Position numbers and translations under genes: made by a program
Shown: piece after piece, positions 36,226-45,900 of the stretch
Numbering within the stretch: the first letter of the stretch is position 1
Layout: each line of letters opens with the position of its first letter
The notes under the pieces: model-generated
What the model was told of the DNA's origin: nothing
The model's input: only the letters and a program-made list of their open reading frames with translations
Database searches by the model: none
Source: Sphingobium sp. WTD-1
GTDB lineage: Bacteria > Pseudomonadota > Alphaproteobacteria > Sphingomonadales > Sphingomonadaceae
Direction: 5' to 3'
Assembly: GCF_030128825.1 (NCBI RefSeq)
Contig: NZ_CP119127.1
Coordinates: forward strand, 3,410,001 to 3,474,000
Length of the DNA stretch: 64,000 bases

Positions 36226-36257
36226 CACCATGATGCAAGAAAATTTGCATCATGGTG
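36226..36257. promoter_or_regulatory. 13-bp perfect inverted repeat, candidate operator
   Basis: CACCATGATGCAA (36226-36238) and its exact complement (36245-36257) flank a 6-base spacer. It lies between the tetR stop (36263) and the crotonase start (36168). On the minus strand the inner TTGCAT could be a -35 for the crotonase operon, the same geometry as at 16393-16410. There is no T run, so a terminator is less likely. The flanking GGTGCAGATTCA recurs at 39301. Confidence 0.6.
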
Positions 36258-36262
36258 CAGAT

Positions 36263-37000
36263 TCAAGCCGCTTTCGTCTTGGTCTTGGGCGACATCGGGA
36301 GCGCGTCCATCCCGCGCTCGGCAATATCCTTGATCAGCGCTTCGACTTCCTTGCGCGCCGCGCCCTTCAGCGAACCGAGCAGGCAGGACAGATAGCTGCT
36401 GACCAGCCGGACGATCACCTCGTCATCGGGTATGCGGCCCTGCGCCCAGTCGTTGATGGTCGCATATTCGAAGCGCACCAGATCATCGACCAGCTTGTCG
36501 ACCTGCACCCAGGGCTGCAGCTGCTTCGTGGCGTCGAGCGCCTCGATCCACTGCTTGTTATGATGGATGGCCGGCGAGTGCATCGCTGTCCAGATGTCGC
36601 GGTCGACATCGGAACTGAAATAGAGCGCCATGATCGCCTTGATATAATTGCGGATCTTGCGGTTGCGCTGGACGACCGAGATCATCCGCTCGAGATTATG
36701 CTGCATCGTGCCGGGCGGGCTCGAATAGACGATGCGGCTGACATATTCGTCGAAATATTCCTGGATCGCGGTGGCGATCATCCGCTCGCGGGTCTGGAAG
36801 GCGTTGTAGAGCGTCCGCTTGGCGACACCCGCGCGCTGGCCGATCTCGTTCATGCTCAGCGCCGCGATCCCCTGCTCGGCGATCACCTTGCGCGTTTCCT
36901 CCAATATCCGGCGACGGCGTTCGATGATCGCCGGACTGGAATAGGTCTGCGGCCGATCGCCATTTTCCTTGAGGTCAGCCATGTCCTTGTCCGTCGTCAA
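36263..37000 (-). CDS. TetR/AcrR regulator (245 aa)
   Basis: DNA-binding repressor family member. HTH at about residues 30-75 (ILEETRKVIAEQGIAA, AGVAKRTLYNAFQTRERMI). The C-terminal effector domain is long and unassigned. It lies upstream of the 35-36 kb crotonase/flavin reductase operon and downstream of the PQQ dehydrogenase. Palindromic sites occur both behind it (36226-36257) and before it (37062-37077), which suits autoregulation and control of the neighbours. The ligand is unknown, probably a pathway CoA ester or acid. Confidence 0.9.
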   Translation of the reverse strand: MTTDKDMADLKENGDRPQTYSSPAIIERRRRILEETRKVIAEQGIAALSMNEIGQRAGVAKRTLYNAFQTRERMIATAIQEYFDEYVSRIVYSSPPGTMQHNLERMISVVQRNRKIRNYIKAIMALYFSSDVDRDIWTAMHSPAIHHNKQWIEALDATKQLQPWVQVDKLVDDLVRFEYATINDWAQGRIPDDEVIVRLVSSYLSCLLGSLKGAARKEVEALIKDIAERGMDALPMSPKTKTKAA

Positions 37001-37061
37001 ATTCGCTCATCCTCCCCGAGGCGCGCCCGGCGGGGGCACGTAACCGATGATCATAACGCAA

Positions 37062-37077
37062 TTGCATGAACGTGCAA
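37062..37077. promoter_or_regulatory. TTGCA-N6-TGCAA inverted repeat before tetR
   Basis: TTGCA at 37062-37066 and TGCAA at 37073-37077, with A/T matches extending outward, lie 62-77 bases upstream of the TetR start. Candidate autoregulatory operator of the same motif type as the other TGCAA sites. Confidence 0.4.
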
Positions 37078-37132
37078 ATTTGATGCCGCACAGCTGGACT
37101 TTGTGCAAGCCCCCGCTCGGCGCAGACAAGGA

Positions 37133-37162
37133 GCCCCGCCTCCCGATGAAAGGAAGCGGGGC
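37133..37162 (-). terminator. hairpin downstream of PQQ dehydrogenase
   Basis: On the minus strand GCCCCGCTTCC (37162-37152) pairs with GGAGGCGGGGC (37143-37133) over an 8-base loop, 40 bases past the PQQ dehydrogenase stop. One G-T pair is included. The T tract is poor, so efficiency is uncertain. Confidence 0.5.
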
Positions 37163-37202
37163 GAAGCAGCATCCGCCACAAGGGGAAGGATGCCATGGGA
37201 GG

Positions 37203-39248
37203 TCAGTTGGCCTTGGGCGCGGTTTCCCGCGCGCGCTGGCGGATATAGTGGCGCAGCCCTTCCAGATCGGCGTCGCTCAACTGCTCGAAGGCGCCCATGC
37301 CGCGCGCCATCAGCGCCCCGTCATGCACCACCGACTTGAACGTCTCCGCGTCCAGCGGCACCGCCGACTTGCGCAGGTCCGGCGCGGCGCCGCCCGCCAT
37401 CATGCCCGCGCCATGACAGATGACGCAGCTGCTATTGTAGATGCCGCCGCCGACCTTGGCCTTGGCGGCGTCGACGGTGAAGGCCGGATCATCCTGGATC
37501 GGCTCATCCACCGGCTCGAACTTGGGCAGCGCCTTGGTGCCGCCGATCGCAAAGGTCAGCACCCGGCGCTGCTGCTGGCGATAATCCCAGTTGGGCACGT
37601 TGGGGAAGCTGCTGCGGAAACCAGTGATCACCGACACATATTGCTTGCCACCGACCGTATAGCTGATCGGCGCGGACAGGATGCCGTTCTGCGCCGGGAA
37701 GGACCAGAGCTTGCGCCCGTCGGTCGCCGAATAGGCGTTGAAATTGCCGTCATTGGTGCCCTGGAACAGCAGGCCACCGCCGGTCGCCATGATGCCGCCA
37801 TTGAACACGCCGGGTTGCGGCACCGACCAGGCGACCTTGTTGTTGGCGACGTCGAAGGCGACCAGCTTGCTCACCGCGGCGGGCGGCACCAGATTGGCTG
37901 GCGGCGCCCCGAGCCCGGTATTGACCATCATCCCCGGCTTGTAGGTCCAGTCCTTCACATTGGCCGGATCGACGAACACGCGGCCGCCCTCCATCACCGG
38001 AATATAGCTGAGGTTCGTCTTGGGACTGAACGCCATCGCCTGGACGCCATGCGCGCCATTGGGGAAGGGATACATCATGAACGGCTTGCCGTTCGGATAT
38101 TGCGCCTCGGGATTGATCTCGGGCCGGCCGGTGACCGGATCGATCCGCTTGGCCCAATTTTGCTTGGCGAACTCGCCGGCCGAAATGAACTTCCCGGTCT
38201 CGCGGTCCAGCGCATAGAAGAAGCCGTTCTTGGGCGCGTGCATCAACACCGACCGCATCTTGCCGCCAATCTCGATATCGGCCAGCTCGATATCCATCGC
38301 ATCGTTGAAATCGTGGCTGTTTTCCGGGTTCACCTGATAGTGCCAGGCATATTCGCCGGTCTTCACGTCGATCGCCACGATCGAGGCGAGATAAAGATTG
38401 TCGCCACCACCGGGCGAACGGATCTTCTGGTTCCACGGCCAGCCATTGCCGGTGCCAAGGTAGATGCGGTCATATTTGGCGTCATAGGCCATGGCGTGCC
38501 ACACCGTGCCGCCCCCGCCGAACTTCCACCATTCACCGGTCCAGGTCTTGGCTGCCGCCTCCATCGCCTTGTTCTCGAAGCCCTTGGCCGGATCGCCCGG
38601 CACCACGAACCAGCGCCAGGCCTTCTTGCCGGTCTTGGCATCATAGGCGGTCACATAGCCGCGGGTGGGGCTGTAGTCCGCGCCGCCGAAGCCGACCACG
38701 ATCTTGTCGCCGGCCACCCATGGCGGGCCAGTGATATAGCCATTTTCCGCCTCGTCGAGTGTCTGGACCGACCAGCGCGGCTTGCCGGTCTTGGCATCGA
38801 CCGCGATCAGCCGGCCTTCGCGGGTGGCGGTATAGATCAGCCCGTCCTTATAGGCGATGCCGCGCGTACCCCAGCCGGCGCGCATCCGCCATTTCGCCTC
38901 CGGCTGGCTCGCCACATCGGGGTCATATTGCCAAAGCAGCTTGCCAGTCTTGGCGTCGAGCGCATGGACGACCGACAGGCCGACCGCAAAATAGAGGACG
39001 CCATCTATCGCCAGCGGCTGGGTATAGCTGTCATAGGTGTCGATATCATAGGACCAGGCGAGACCGAGCTTGCCGACATTGTCAGCACTGATCTGGTCGA
39101 GCGCGCTGTAATGCTGCTCCTTGTCGTCGCCACCAAAGCTGGACCAGTTGGCGGTCGGCCCACCCGGCGCTGCGCTGTCCGCGCCGCAGGCGATCAGCCC
39201 GCTCGCCAGAGCCAGGATCGCCACGGCCGTCGACACTCTTCCCTTCAT
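37203..39248 (-). CDS. PQQ-dependent dehydrogenase with C-terminal heme c (681 aa)
   Basis: Second quinohemoprotein alcohol dehydrogenase, paralogous to the one at 22478. Lipobox-like LASGLIAC gives a probable lipoprotein anchor at Cys21. Propeller blades DAKTGKLLWQYD, DAKTGKPRWSVQ and DAKTGKKAWRWF are clear; heme motif CVICHG is in the C-terminal domain. The vicinal Cys pair is missing (AGWGTRGIAY), and the active-site block reads NSHDFNDAMD, with His in place of the Trp seen before the catalytic Asp in the paralog. The promoter holds a TGCACC/GGTGCA palindrome. The substrate is unknown; periplasmic alcohol oxidation is inferred. Confidence 0.92.
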   Translation of the reverse strand: MKGRVSTAVAILALASGLIACGADSAAPGGPTANWSSFGGDDKEQHYSALDQISADNVGKLGLAWSYDIDTYDSYTQPLAIDGVLYFAVGLSVVHALDAKTGKLLWQYDPDVASQPEAKWRMRAGWGTRGIAYKDGLIYTATREGRLIAVDAKTGKPRWSVQTLDEAENGYITGPPWVAGDKIVVGFGGADYSPTRGYVTAYDAKTGKKAWRWFVVPGDPAKGFENKAMEAAAKTWTGEWWKFGGGGTVWHAMAYDAKYDRIYLGTGNGWPWNQKIRSPGGGDNLYLASIVAIDVKTGEYAWHYQVNPENSHDFNDAMDIELADIEIGGKMRSVLMHAPKNGFFYALDRETGKFISAGEFAKQNWAKRIDPVTGRPEINPEAQYPNGKPFMMYPFPNGAHGVQAMAFSPKTNLSYIPVMEGGRVFVDPANVKDWTYKPGMMVNTGLGAPPANLVPPAAVSKLVAFDVANNKVAWSVPQPGVFNGGIMATGGGLLFQGTNDGNFNAYSATDGRKLWSFPAQNGILSAPISYTVGGKQYVSVITGFRSSFPNVPNWDYRQQQRRVLTFAIGGTKALPKFEPVDEPIQDDPAFTVDAAKAKVGGGIYNSSCVICHGAGMMAGGAAPDLRKSAVPLDAETFKSVVHDGALMARGMGAFEQLSDADLEGLRHYIRQRARETAPKAN

Positions 39249-39292
39249 GCTCTCATCCTTCTCCGTGCGCCCCTGTTCGCGCCTCTTTATAT

Positions 39293-39306
39293 TGCACCTT
39301 GGTGCA
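39293..39306. promoter_or_regulatory. TGCACC-TT-GGTGCA palindrome upstream of PQQ dehydrogenase
   Basis: Perfect 6+6 inverted repeat 45-58 bases before the PQQ dehydrogenase start, next to a TATAAA-like hexamer on the minus strand. The right flank GGTGCAGATTCA is identical to that at 36254-36265 near the other candidate operator, hinting at the same regulator. Confidence 0.5.
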
Positions 39307-39396
39307 GATTCATGACCCTGTCAACGCGCCTGCGCGCTTGACAGCGATAATCCTCTCCAACATTATTATGCACCGTAGAGCAAAATTGATGAGGGG

Positions 39397-40941
39397 ATGA
39401 TGGAGATGGTGCAGCGCCCTGTCGCCTGCGCGGCTACGGCCGTCGCTTTATGGGCAAGCCTTGGAAATGCTGCCCCTTCTTCGGCACCATCCCGATTGTC
39501 CACCGCGTCCGGTCCGATCCGCGGCATGATGCGCGACGATGTCCGCTTCTTTGGCGGCATCCCCTATGCCGCGCCCCCGGTCGGCGCCAATCGCTGGCGC
39601 GCACCGCAACCGCCTCGCTCCTGGGCGACCGAGCGTGACGCTACAGGCTTTGCGGCTGATTGCCCCCAGCCACGGCGCAAAGAGGACTCAGCCTTCCCCC
39701 AGGATGAAAATTGCCTGACCCTCAACGTCGCCTCACCTGACCTTGGCGCCCGCAAATTGCCGGTGCTGTTCGTCGTCCATGGCGGCGCCTATTTCGTCGG
39801 CTCGGGCCGGGAGCCGTTCCGCAACGGCATGCCGCCGCTGGTCAAGCAGGGTGTCGTCCTTGTCGCCCCCAATTACCGCATCGGGCGGCTCGGCTTCTTC
39901 GCACACCCGGCGCTGACAAACGAAGCGCCCAAGGCGACGGCCAATTTCTGGCTGATGGATCAGGTCGCGGCGCTGCACTGGGTCCGGCAGAATATCGCCC
40001 GTTTCGGCGGCGATCCGGACAATGTGACCATCATCGGCTGTTCGGCGGGCGGCTCCAGCATCAATGCGCTCATGGCGACGCCGATGGCCAGGGGCCTGTT
40101 CGCCCGCGCCAGCGCCCATTCGGCCGGCGGCCTGTTCAACGCCAACCGCCCCCTGTCCCAGGCGCAGGAACAGGGACTGGCCTTTGCCCAGCGCACCGGC
40201 GTGACCGGCAATGGCGCGCCATCGCTCGCGGCCCTCCGCAGGCTCAGCGTCGCGCAGGTGCTGGCCGGCGACAGCGGTGCACCGGACTTTGGCGCAACCG
40301 TCGATGGCAGTTGGCTGCCCGCTCCCCTTTCCACCCTGTTCGCAAAGGGCCAGATCTCGCATGTCCCGCTGATCAGCGGATCGACCAGCAACGAAGCCAG
40401 CGTCTTTGGCCTGATGGGCTTTGGCCGGGCCGAAATGGCGCGCCGCTTCGGCATCGATCTGTCGGCCGTGTCCGCCAGCTACGGCCTGACCGACGAGGCG
40501 GAATTGCTGCGCCAGGTGCAGACCGACTTCCTGTTCACCTCGGCAGCGCTCGGCATGACCCAGTTGGCGGCCCGCGCCGGCCTGCCGACACGCGCCTATC
40601 AGTTCGATTTCGTGCCGCCCGACCAGCGCAGTTCGAAGCCCGGCGCGGACCATTGCGCCGACCGCCTGTTCTGGCTCGGCCAGTCCCCCTCGGCCGATGC
40701 GGAAAGCCAGGCGCTCGCCAGGACCATGTCGGGCTGGATGCTGAACTATGTGCGCAGCGGCGATCCCAACGGCCCCGGCCTGCCGCCATGGCCCGCCACC
40801 CAGGGCGGTCGCACCAACCCGCTGGTCATCGGCCAGCATATTGCCGCCGCCCCGGACTTCCGCGCCCGGCAGCTCGCCCCCTGGTTCGACAAATGGCAGC
40901 GGGAAAGTGGCCAGTCCTTCGGCTGGAATCCCGTGCCATGA
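39397..40941 (+). CDS. type-B carboxylesterase/lipase (514 aa)
   Basis: Alpha/beta-hydrolase of the carboxylesterase family, probably exported. The N-terminus has a signal-like AATAVALWASLGNAAP. FFGGIPYAAPPVGANRW, DENCLTLNV and the oxyanion loop VVHGGAYFVGSG are standard. The nucleophile is Ser in IIGCSAGGSS; the late segment DHCADRLFWLG may supply the His. An ester or lactone substrate entering the neighbouring catabolic route is plausible. The stop overlaps the next crotonase start as ATGA, linking the two functionally. Confidence 0.9.
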   Translation: MMEMVQRPVACAATAVALWASLGNAAPSSAPSRLSTASGPIRGMMRDDVRFFGGIPYAAPPVGANRWRAPQPPRSWATERDATGFAADCPQPRRKEDSAFPQDENCLTLNVASPDLGARKLPVLFVVHGGAYFVGSGREPFRNGMPPLVKQGVVLVAPNYRIGRLGFFAHPALTNEAPKATANFWLMDQVAALHWVRQNIARFGGDPDNVTIIGCSAGGSSINALMATPMARGLFARASAHSAGGLFNANRPLSQAQEQGLAFAQRTGVTGNGAPSLAALRRLSVAQVLAGDSGAPDFGATVDGSWLPAPLSTLFAKGQISHVPLISGSTSNEASVFGLMGFGRAEMARRFGIDLSAVSASYGLTDEAELLRQVQTDFLFTSAALGMTQLAARAGLPTRAYQFDFVPPDQRSSKPGADHCADRLFWLGQSPSADAESQALARTMSGWMLNYVRSGDPNGPGLPPWPATQGGRTNPLVIGQHIAAAPDFRARQLAPWFDKWQRESGQSFGWNPVP

Positions 40942-41705
40942 CCCTGCGGCTGGAGCAGGCCGGCGCAGTGGCGATCGTGACGCTCGATCGCCCCGACCGG
41001 CGCAATGCCTTCACCATGGCGATGCGCGGCGAAATCGCCGCCCTGTTCGACGATCTGGCGCAGGATGATGGGGTTCGCGCGGTCGTCCTGACCGGCGCAG
41101 GCGGGCATTTCTGCTCGGGCGCCGATACCGGCGAGATGGGTGCCGCCGACAGTGCCGCTTTCCTCAAGCGGATGCGCGCGCTCCACCGCATGATCCGCGC
41201 CATCGCCGCCACGCCCAAGCCGGTCATCGCAGCAGTCGACGGCGTCTGCGTCGGTGCCGGCTGGAGCCTGGCGCTCGCCTGCGATCTGATCCTCGCCAGC
41301 CCGAATGCCAGCTTTGCCCAACTCTTCGGCCGGATCGGCTATGCGCCCGACGCTGGCGCCATCTGGCAGTTGACCCGGCTGGTCGGCCCGATGCGCGCGA
41401 AGGAAATCGTCTATAGCGGCCGGACGCTGACCGCCGATGAAGCCTTGCAGCTCGGCCTCATCCTCTCGATCGAGGCGGGACGACCGGTCTGCGACGCGGC
41501 GATCGACCTGGCCACCCGCCTTGCGAAAGGGCCGCCTGTCGCACAGGCGATGAGCAAGCAGTTGTTCGAGGCAACCACGCTATCCTTCGACCAGTTCCTC
41601 GACCGCGAGTTCATGGTCCAGCCCTTGCTCGCCACCACCGCCGATCATCGCGAGGGGCTGGCCGCAACGCGGGACAAGCGCGCCCCGAACTTCATCGGCC
41701 GATAA
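40938..41705 (+). CDS. crotonase-family protein, isomerase-like (255 aa)
   Basis: Enoyl-CoA hydratase/isomerase superfamily with FCSGADTGEM and GVCVGAGWSLALACD. The hydratase Glu positions are Ser and Gln/Leu, while the Asp of YAPDAGAIW corresponds to the PaaG/isomerase acid-base residue. It resembles the protein at 35347-36168 in these features, so the two may act on related enoyl-CoA intermediates. Start at ATG 40938 overlaps the carboxylesterase stop; longer in-frame starts inside that gene are rejected. Confidence 0.85.
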   Translation: MTLRLEQAGAVAIVTLDRPDRRNAFTMAMRGEIAALFDDLAQDDGVRAVVLTGAGGHFCSGADTGEMGAADSAAFLKRMRALHRMIRAIAATPKPVIAAVDGVCVGAGWSLALACDLILASPNASFAQLFGRIGYAPDAGAIWQLTRLVGPMRAKEIVYSGRTLTADEALQLGLILSIEAGRPVCDAAIDLATRLAKGPPVAQAMSKQLFEATTLSFDQFLDREFMVQPLLATTADHREGLAATRDKRAPNFIGR

Positions 41706-41802
41706 TCACCTCATCAGCCTTGCCATATCAGCCTTGCCATCATGATCTCCATGGGGAACGGTGCAGCACGCCCCTGTCAATTTTGCTGTCCATCAGGTTC
41801 TC

Positions 41803-43107
41803 ATGGTCTTCACCGATATCGCCACCCGCACCTACAACCATAATTGGCGGCTCGACCCGATCGTCCGCAGCCTGCTCGACACCGATTTCTACAAGCTGCT
41901 GATGCTGCAGATGATCCGGCAGCAGCATCCCGAAGTCCACACCACCTTCAAGCTGATCAACCGCACCCACCATGTGCGCCTGGCCGACATCATCGATGAA
42001 GGCGAACTGCGCGCCCAGCTCGATCATGCCCGTTCATTGCGCTTCGGCAAGAAGGAACTGATCTGGCTGGCGGGCAACAGCTTCTATGGCCGGACCCAGA
42101 TGTTCAGCCCGGATTTCATCGCCTGGCTCGCCGCCTTTCGTCTGCCCGACTATGAATTGCGCCAGGTCGATGGCCAATATGAGCTGCGCTTCCACGGGCT
42201 CTGGATCGAGACGATGATGTGGGAAATCCCGGCCCTTGCCATCATCAACGAACTGCGCTCGCGCGCGGCGATGAAGGGGCGTGGCCGCTTCGCGCTCGAC
42301 GTGCTTTACGCCCGCGCCAAGGCGAAATTGTGGGAGAAGCTCGAGCGCCTGAGCGCCCTTCCCGATCTCGTCATCTCCGACTTCGGGACGCGCCGTCGCC
42401 ATGGCTTCCTGTGGCAGCGCTGGTGTGTCGAGGCGCTGAAGGAAGGACTGGGCGACCGCTTCATCGGCTCGTCCAACGTGCTGCTGGCGATGGATGCCGA
42501 CCTGGAGGCAATCGGCACCAATGCGCATGAATTGCCGATGGTCCAGGCGGCACTGGCGCCGGACGATGCAGCACTGGCCCGCGCGCCCTACGCGGTTCTG
42601 GAACAATGGCAGGCCCATTATGGCGGCAATCTGCGCATTGCCCTGCCCGACGCGTTCGGCACCGCCGCCTTCCTGAAGGACGCGCCGGACTGGGTGGCCG
42701 ACTGGACCGGTTTCCGCCCCGACAGCGCGCCACCGATCGAGGCGGGTGAGCAGATCATCCACTGGTGGCAGGAAAAGGGGCGCGATCCGCGCAGCAAGCT
42801 GCTGATCTTTTCCGATGGCATGGACGTCGACAGTATCGAGGCGACCTATCGCCATTTCCATGGCCGCGTGCGCATGAGCTTTGGCTGGGGCACAAATCTC
42901 ACCAATGATTTTCGCGGCTGCGCCCCGTTCGAAACCGACGGGCTCGACCCGATCTCACTGGTGTGCAAGGTGGTGGACGCCAATGGCCGCCCGGCGGTCA
43001 AGCTGTCGGACAATCCCGCCAAGGCAACCGGTGATCCGGCCGAGATCGACCGCTATCTGCGCGTCTTCGGCGGCGACGGGCGAAAGGCGGTCGCGGTTCA
43101 GGTGTGA
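41803..43107 (+). CDS. pncB: nicotinate phosphoribosyltransferase (434 aa)
   Basis: First step of the Preiss-Handler NAD salvage route: nicotinate plus PRPP to nicotinate mononucleotide. The family N-terminus [19 protein letters not shown], then FWLQ-equivalent [15 protein letters not shown], the [11 protein letters not shown] block, and [12 protein letters not shown] near the C-terminus, are all present. Start is set at ATG 41803, matching the usual N-terminus; a GTG at 41761 with GGGGAA upstream would add 14 residues. It is unrelated to the catabolic operons around it and converges with the CorA-type gene, leaving seven bases between the stops. Confidence 0.95.
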   Translation: MVFTDIATRTYNHNWRLDPIVRSLLDTDFYKLLMLQMIRQQHPEVHTTFKLINRTHHVRLADIIDEGELRAQLDHARSLRFGKKELIWLAGNSFYGRTQMFSPDFIAWLAAFRLPDYELRQVDGQYELRFHGLWIETMMWEIPALAIINELRSRAAMKGRGRFALDVLYARAKAKLWEKLERLSALPDLVISDFGTRRRHGFLWQRWCVEALKEGLGDRFIGSSNVLLAMDADLEAIGTNAHELPMVQAALAPDDAALARAPYAVLEQWQAHYGGNLRIALPDAFGTAAFLKDAPDWVADWTGFRPDSAPPIEAGEQIIHWWQEKGRDPRSKLLIFSDGMDVDSIEATYRHFHGRVRMSFGWGTNLTNDFRGCAPFETDGLDPISLVCKVVDANGRPAVKLSDNPAKATGDPAEIDRYLRVFGGDGRKAVAVQV

Positions 43108-43114
43108 TCGCCCT

Positions 43115-44089
43115 TCAACGCCGCATGAACCCCATCCAGCGCAACAGGAAATAGCTGACACCCGCCGCCCCGGCAGCAACCAGCGTCGCCGTCAGCGTGC
43201 CGTGCGACGCACTGGCAAAGGGCATGCCCCCGGTGTTCATGCCGAACAGTCCGGTGACCAGGGTCGCCGGCAGCATCAGCGCAGTGATGATCGACAGGAT
43301 GTAGAGATTCTGGTTGGTCCGCTGCGCCGCCTGTATGTCCAGTTCATCGCGCAGCAGCCGCAATTGCGCTTGCCCTTCCAATATGTCGGCGTCCAGCGCC
43401 TGCAGCCGCTGGGTCAGTTTCTCGACCGTGGGCAGCAGAGCGTCCGGCAGTTCCTCGTCCCGCTCCAGCCGCTGGAACACGCCGCGCGCCCCGGAAAGCA
43501 ACCGATGCAGTTGCGCGAGCCGGCGGCGAATGCCGACCAGGTCGCGCGGCTGGGGCGGATGATGCCCCTCCAGAAAGGCATCCTCGGCGCGCTGGATGTC
43601 GGCCGACAGGGTGCGGCTGATATCGGCGACATTCTCGGCAATGGCGCCGACCAGCAGGTCCAGCGCCTGCGCCCCGCCGATCACCCCCTTCGTCCGCTCC
43701 AGCCGATGGCGCGCGATGTCGGCGCAGCGCAGCGGATGCAGGCGGGTGGTCAGCATCAATGTCGGCGTCAACGCCATGCGCAGCGCCCCAAGCCGCGCGG
43801 TATCGGCCACATCGAAATCCCGCTCGAAATCATGCAGGACGCAGCCGACCGTGTCGCCATCGACCAGCGCCCGCTGATGCGTATCGGGCGACAGGATCAG
43901 TTCGCGCACCGCCTCGGGCAGCATCGCCGCACCCTCGATCCATTGCCGCGTGCCATGATCGGCCAGGTTCAGGTGCAGCCAGCGAAAGCCGCCCGTCGCC
44001 CCGCCATCGCAATGATCGACCGGCCTGATCGCGTCAGGCGCGAAGTCCAGCCCCCAGATTAGTCCCGGCCCGATGCCCGGAACCGGCAA
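43115..44089 (-). CDS. CorA/ZntB-family divalent cation transporter (324 aa)
   Basis: Pentameric membrane carrier family. A large soluble N-terminal domain with long helices is followed by two C-terminal transmembrane segments; the signature GMN is present in VTGLFGMNTGGMP after TM1. The following sequence differs from the CorA MPEL loop, closer to ZntB-type members, which move Zn2+. The start is taken as TTG 44089, since no ATG or GTG lies nearby in frame; this is uncertain. Metal specificity cannot be fixed from sequence. Confidence 0.87.
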   Translation of the reverse strand: MPVPGIGPGLIWGLDFAPDAIRPVDHCDGGATGGFRWLHLNLADHGTRQWIEGAAMLPEAVRELILSPDTHQRALVDGDTVGCVLHDFERDFDVADTARLGALRMALTPTLMLTTRLHPLRCADIARHRLERTKGVIGGAQALDLLVGAIAENVADISRTLSADIQRAEDAFLEGHHPPQPRDLVGIRRRLAQLHRLLSGARGVFQRLERDEELPDALLPTVEKLTQRLQALDADILEGQAQLRLLRDELDIQAAQRTNQNLYILSIITALMLPATLVTGLFGMNTGGMPFASASHGTLTATLVAAGAAGVSYFLLRWMGFMRR

Positions 44090-44141
44090 GATGATGGGGA
44101 TCAGCGGGTCGTTCCGGTCGCCGATATGCCGCTCCTGTCGA

Positions 44142-45743
44142 TCAGAAGATCTGCGCGAAGACCATATATAGCAGCCCTGCGAGCAGGATCGAACAGGGCA
44201 ATGTCAGCACCCAGGCCATTAGCAGGTTGCGCACCGTTGCCATCTGCAGGCCCGATCCATTGGCCGCCATCGTGCCGGCCACGCCCGACGACAGAACATG
44301 GGTGGTCGAAACCGGCAAACCCATATGGTCCGCGCCGAAGATCGTCGCCATCGCCACCAGTTCGGCTGATGCCCCCTGCGCATAGGTGAGGTGCGTCTTG
44401 CCGATTTTCTCGCCCACCGTGACCACGATCCGCCGCCAGCCAACCATGGTGCCCAGCCCCAGCGCAAAGGCGACGGCGATCTTCACCCAGGTCGGGATGA
44501 AGCGGGTGCCGGCATCGAGCGATCCCTTGTAGGTCGTCAGCGCCTTCATTTTCGCTTCGGAAAGCCCTGCCGCCTGCTCCTTGCCCAGCCGCTTGATCGC
44601 TTCAGACGCCAGATACATGTCGTTGCGGATGTTGGAGACAGCAGCGGCCGGCACCTGCGCCAGCGATCCATAATTCATCACCTGACGGTCGACATCGGCG
44701 ATCAGCAGCGACAGCGCCGGCATGGTCGTGTCGGCAAAACGCTTGTCGGCGATATAGCGCGTCACCTGCGCCCGCGCCTCGGCCGGCCGCATCATGGCGG
44801 GCGCATGTTGGCCAAGCGCCGCCGTGGCGGCAATCGAATTGGCGTGGAATTCGGTCGTGTAGCGCGCCGGCACCGCGCGGTTGAGCGCATAGGCGGTCGG
44901 CACCGTGCCGATCAGGATCAGCATGATGAGGCCCATGCCCTTCTGCCCGTCATTGGAGCCATGGGCGAAGCTGACGCCGGTGCAGGTGAAGATCAGCAGC
45001 GCACGGATCCACAATGGCGGCGGCATGCCATTTTGCGGCTCGCGATAGAGCGCCTTGTTGCGGACCAGGACTTTCATCGCCACGAACAGAAGCGCCGCCA
45101 GGCCAAAGCCGATCAGCGGCGAAAAGAGCAGCGCCTGGCCGATCTCGGTCGCCTTGCTCCAATCGACGCCCGACGTGCCGCTCTTGCCGTGCAGCAGCGC
45201 ATTGGCGACGCCGACGCCGATGATCGATCCGATCAGCGTGTGCGAGCTGGACGACGGGATGCCCAACCACCAGGTGGCGAGGTTCCATAGGATCGCCGCG
45301 ATCAGCAGCGCGAACACCATGGCGAAACCCGCGCTGGACCCGACCTGCAGGATCAGTTCGACCGGCAGGAGCGACACGATGCCGAACGCGACTGCGCCGG
45401 TCGACAGCAGCACGCCAAGGAAATTGAAGAAGCCCGACCAGACCACCGCAATATTGGCCGGCATCGCATTGGTGTAGATCACCGTCGCGACTGCATTGGC
45501 GGTGTCATGGAAGCCATTCACGAATTCGAAGCCGAGCGCGATCAGCAGCGCCAGGAACAGCAGCAGGAAGGGCAGATAGGCGGTCGGCGCCACGCCCACC
45601 GCCGTCGCATCGCTATAGACGCTGTAGACGACGTAGATCAGCGCGGCGACGATGGCGGCGCCAAAGCCGATCGAGCCGGCCATGCCCAGCCCCTTGTCCA
45701 TCTCGGGCCGACCTGCCCCGCCAATCGCCACGCTTGCATTCAT
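44142..45743 (-). CDS. inorganic phosphate transporter, PiT family (533 aa)
   Basis: Membrane carrier coupling phosphate (as metal-phosphate) uptake to protons. Two inverted family signatures are clear: GFEFVNGFHDTANAVAT near residue 63 and SFAHGSNDGQKGMG in the middle, with a soluble loop of about 130 residues (around residues 310-430) before the last segments (GLPVSTTHVLSSGVAGTM). Start ATG 45743 (MNASVAIGG). Longer in-frame sequence upstream is not conserved family sequence and runs into the divergent antiporter gene. Confidence 0.93.
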   Translation of the reverse strand: MNASVAIGGAGRPEMDKGLGMAGSIGFGAAIVAALIYVVYSVYSDATAVGVAPTAYLPFLLLFLALLIALGFEFVNGFHDTANAVATVIYTNAMPANIAVVWSGFFNFLGVLLSTGAVAFGIVSLLPVELILQVGSSAGFAMVFALLIAAILWNLATWWLGIPSSSSHTLIGSIIGVGVANALLHGKSGTSGVDWSKATEIGQALLFSPLIGFGLAALLFVAMKVLVRNKALYREPQNGMPPPLWIRALLIFTCTGVSFAHGSNDGQKGMGLIMLILIGTVPTAYALNRAVPARYTTEFHANSIAATAALGQHAPAMMRPAEARAQVTRYIADKRFADTTMPALSLLIADVDRQVMNYGSLAQVPAAAVSNIRNDMYLASEAIKRLGKEQAAGLSEAKMKALTTYKGSLDAGTRFIPTWVKIAVAFALGLGTMVGWRRIVVTVGEKIGKTHLTYAQGASAELVAMATIFGADHMGLPVSTTHVLSSGVAGTMAANGSGLQMATVRNLLMAWVLTLPCSILLAGLLYMVFAQIF

Positions 45744-45900
45744 CGAATCGTCCCCGAACGGCAAATAATGGCAACGCTCTAGGTCCGCTGCATGAAAGCC
45801 GCGTTGCGGCGCTGAAATCGAAAGAAAATTCGCCTCTGGCGCTTGCCCGTAGGCAATCCGTCCGCCTAGGGTCACCCGACACATAAGTTGGAGCGAAGAT

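Noticed and set aside
36226-36257. Intrinsic terminator of the 36.3-kb tetR gene
   Set aside because: The stem is not GC-rich, has no T run, and shares sequence with promoter palindromes; an operator is favoured, though termination is not excluded.
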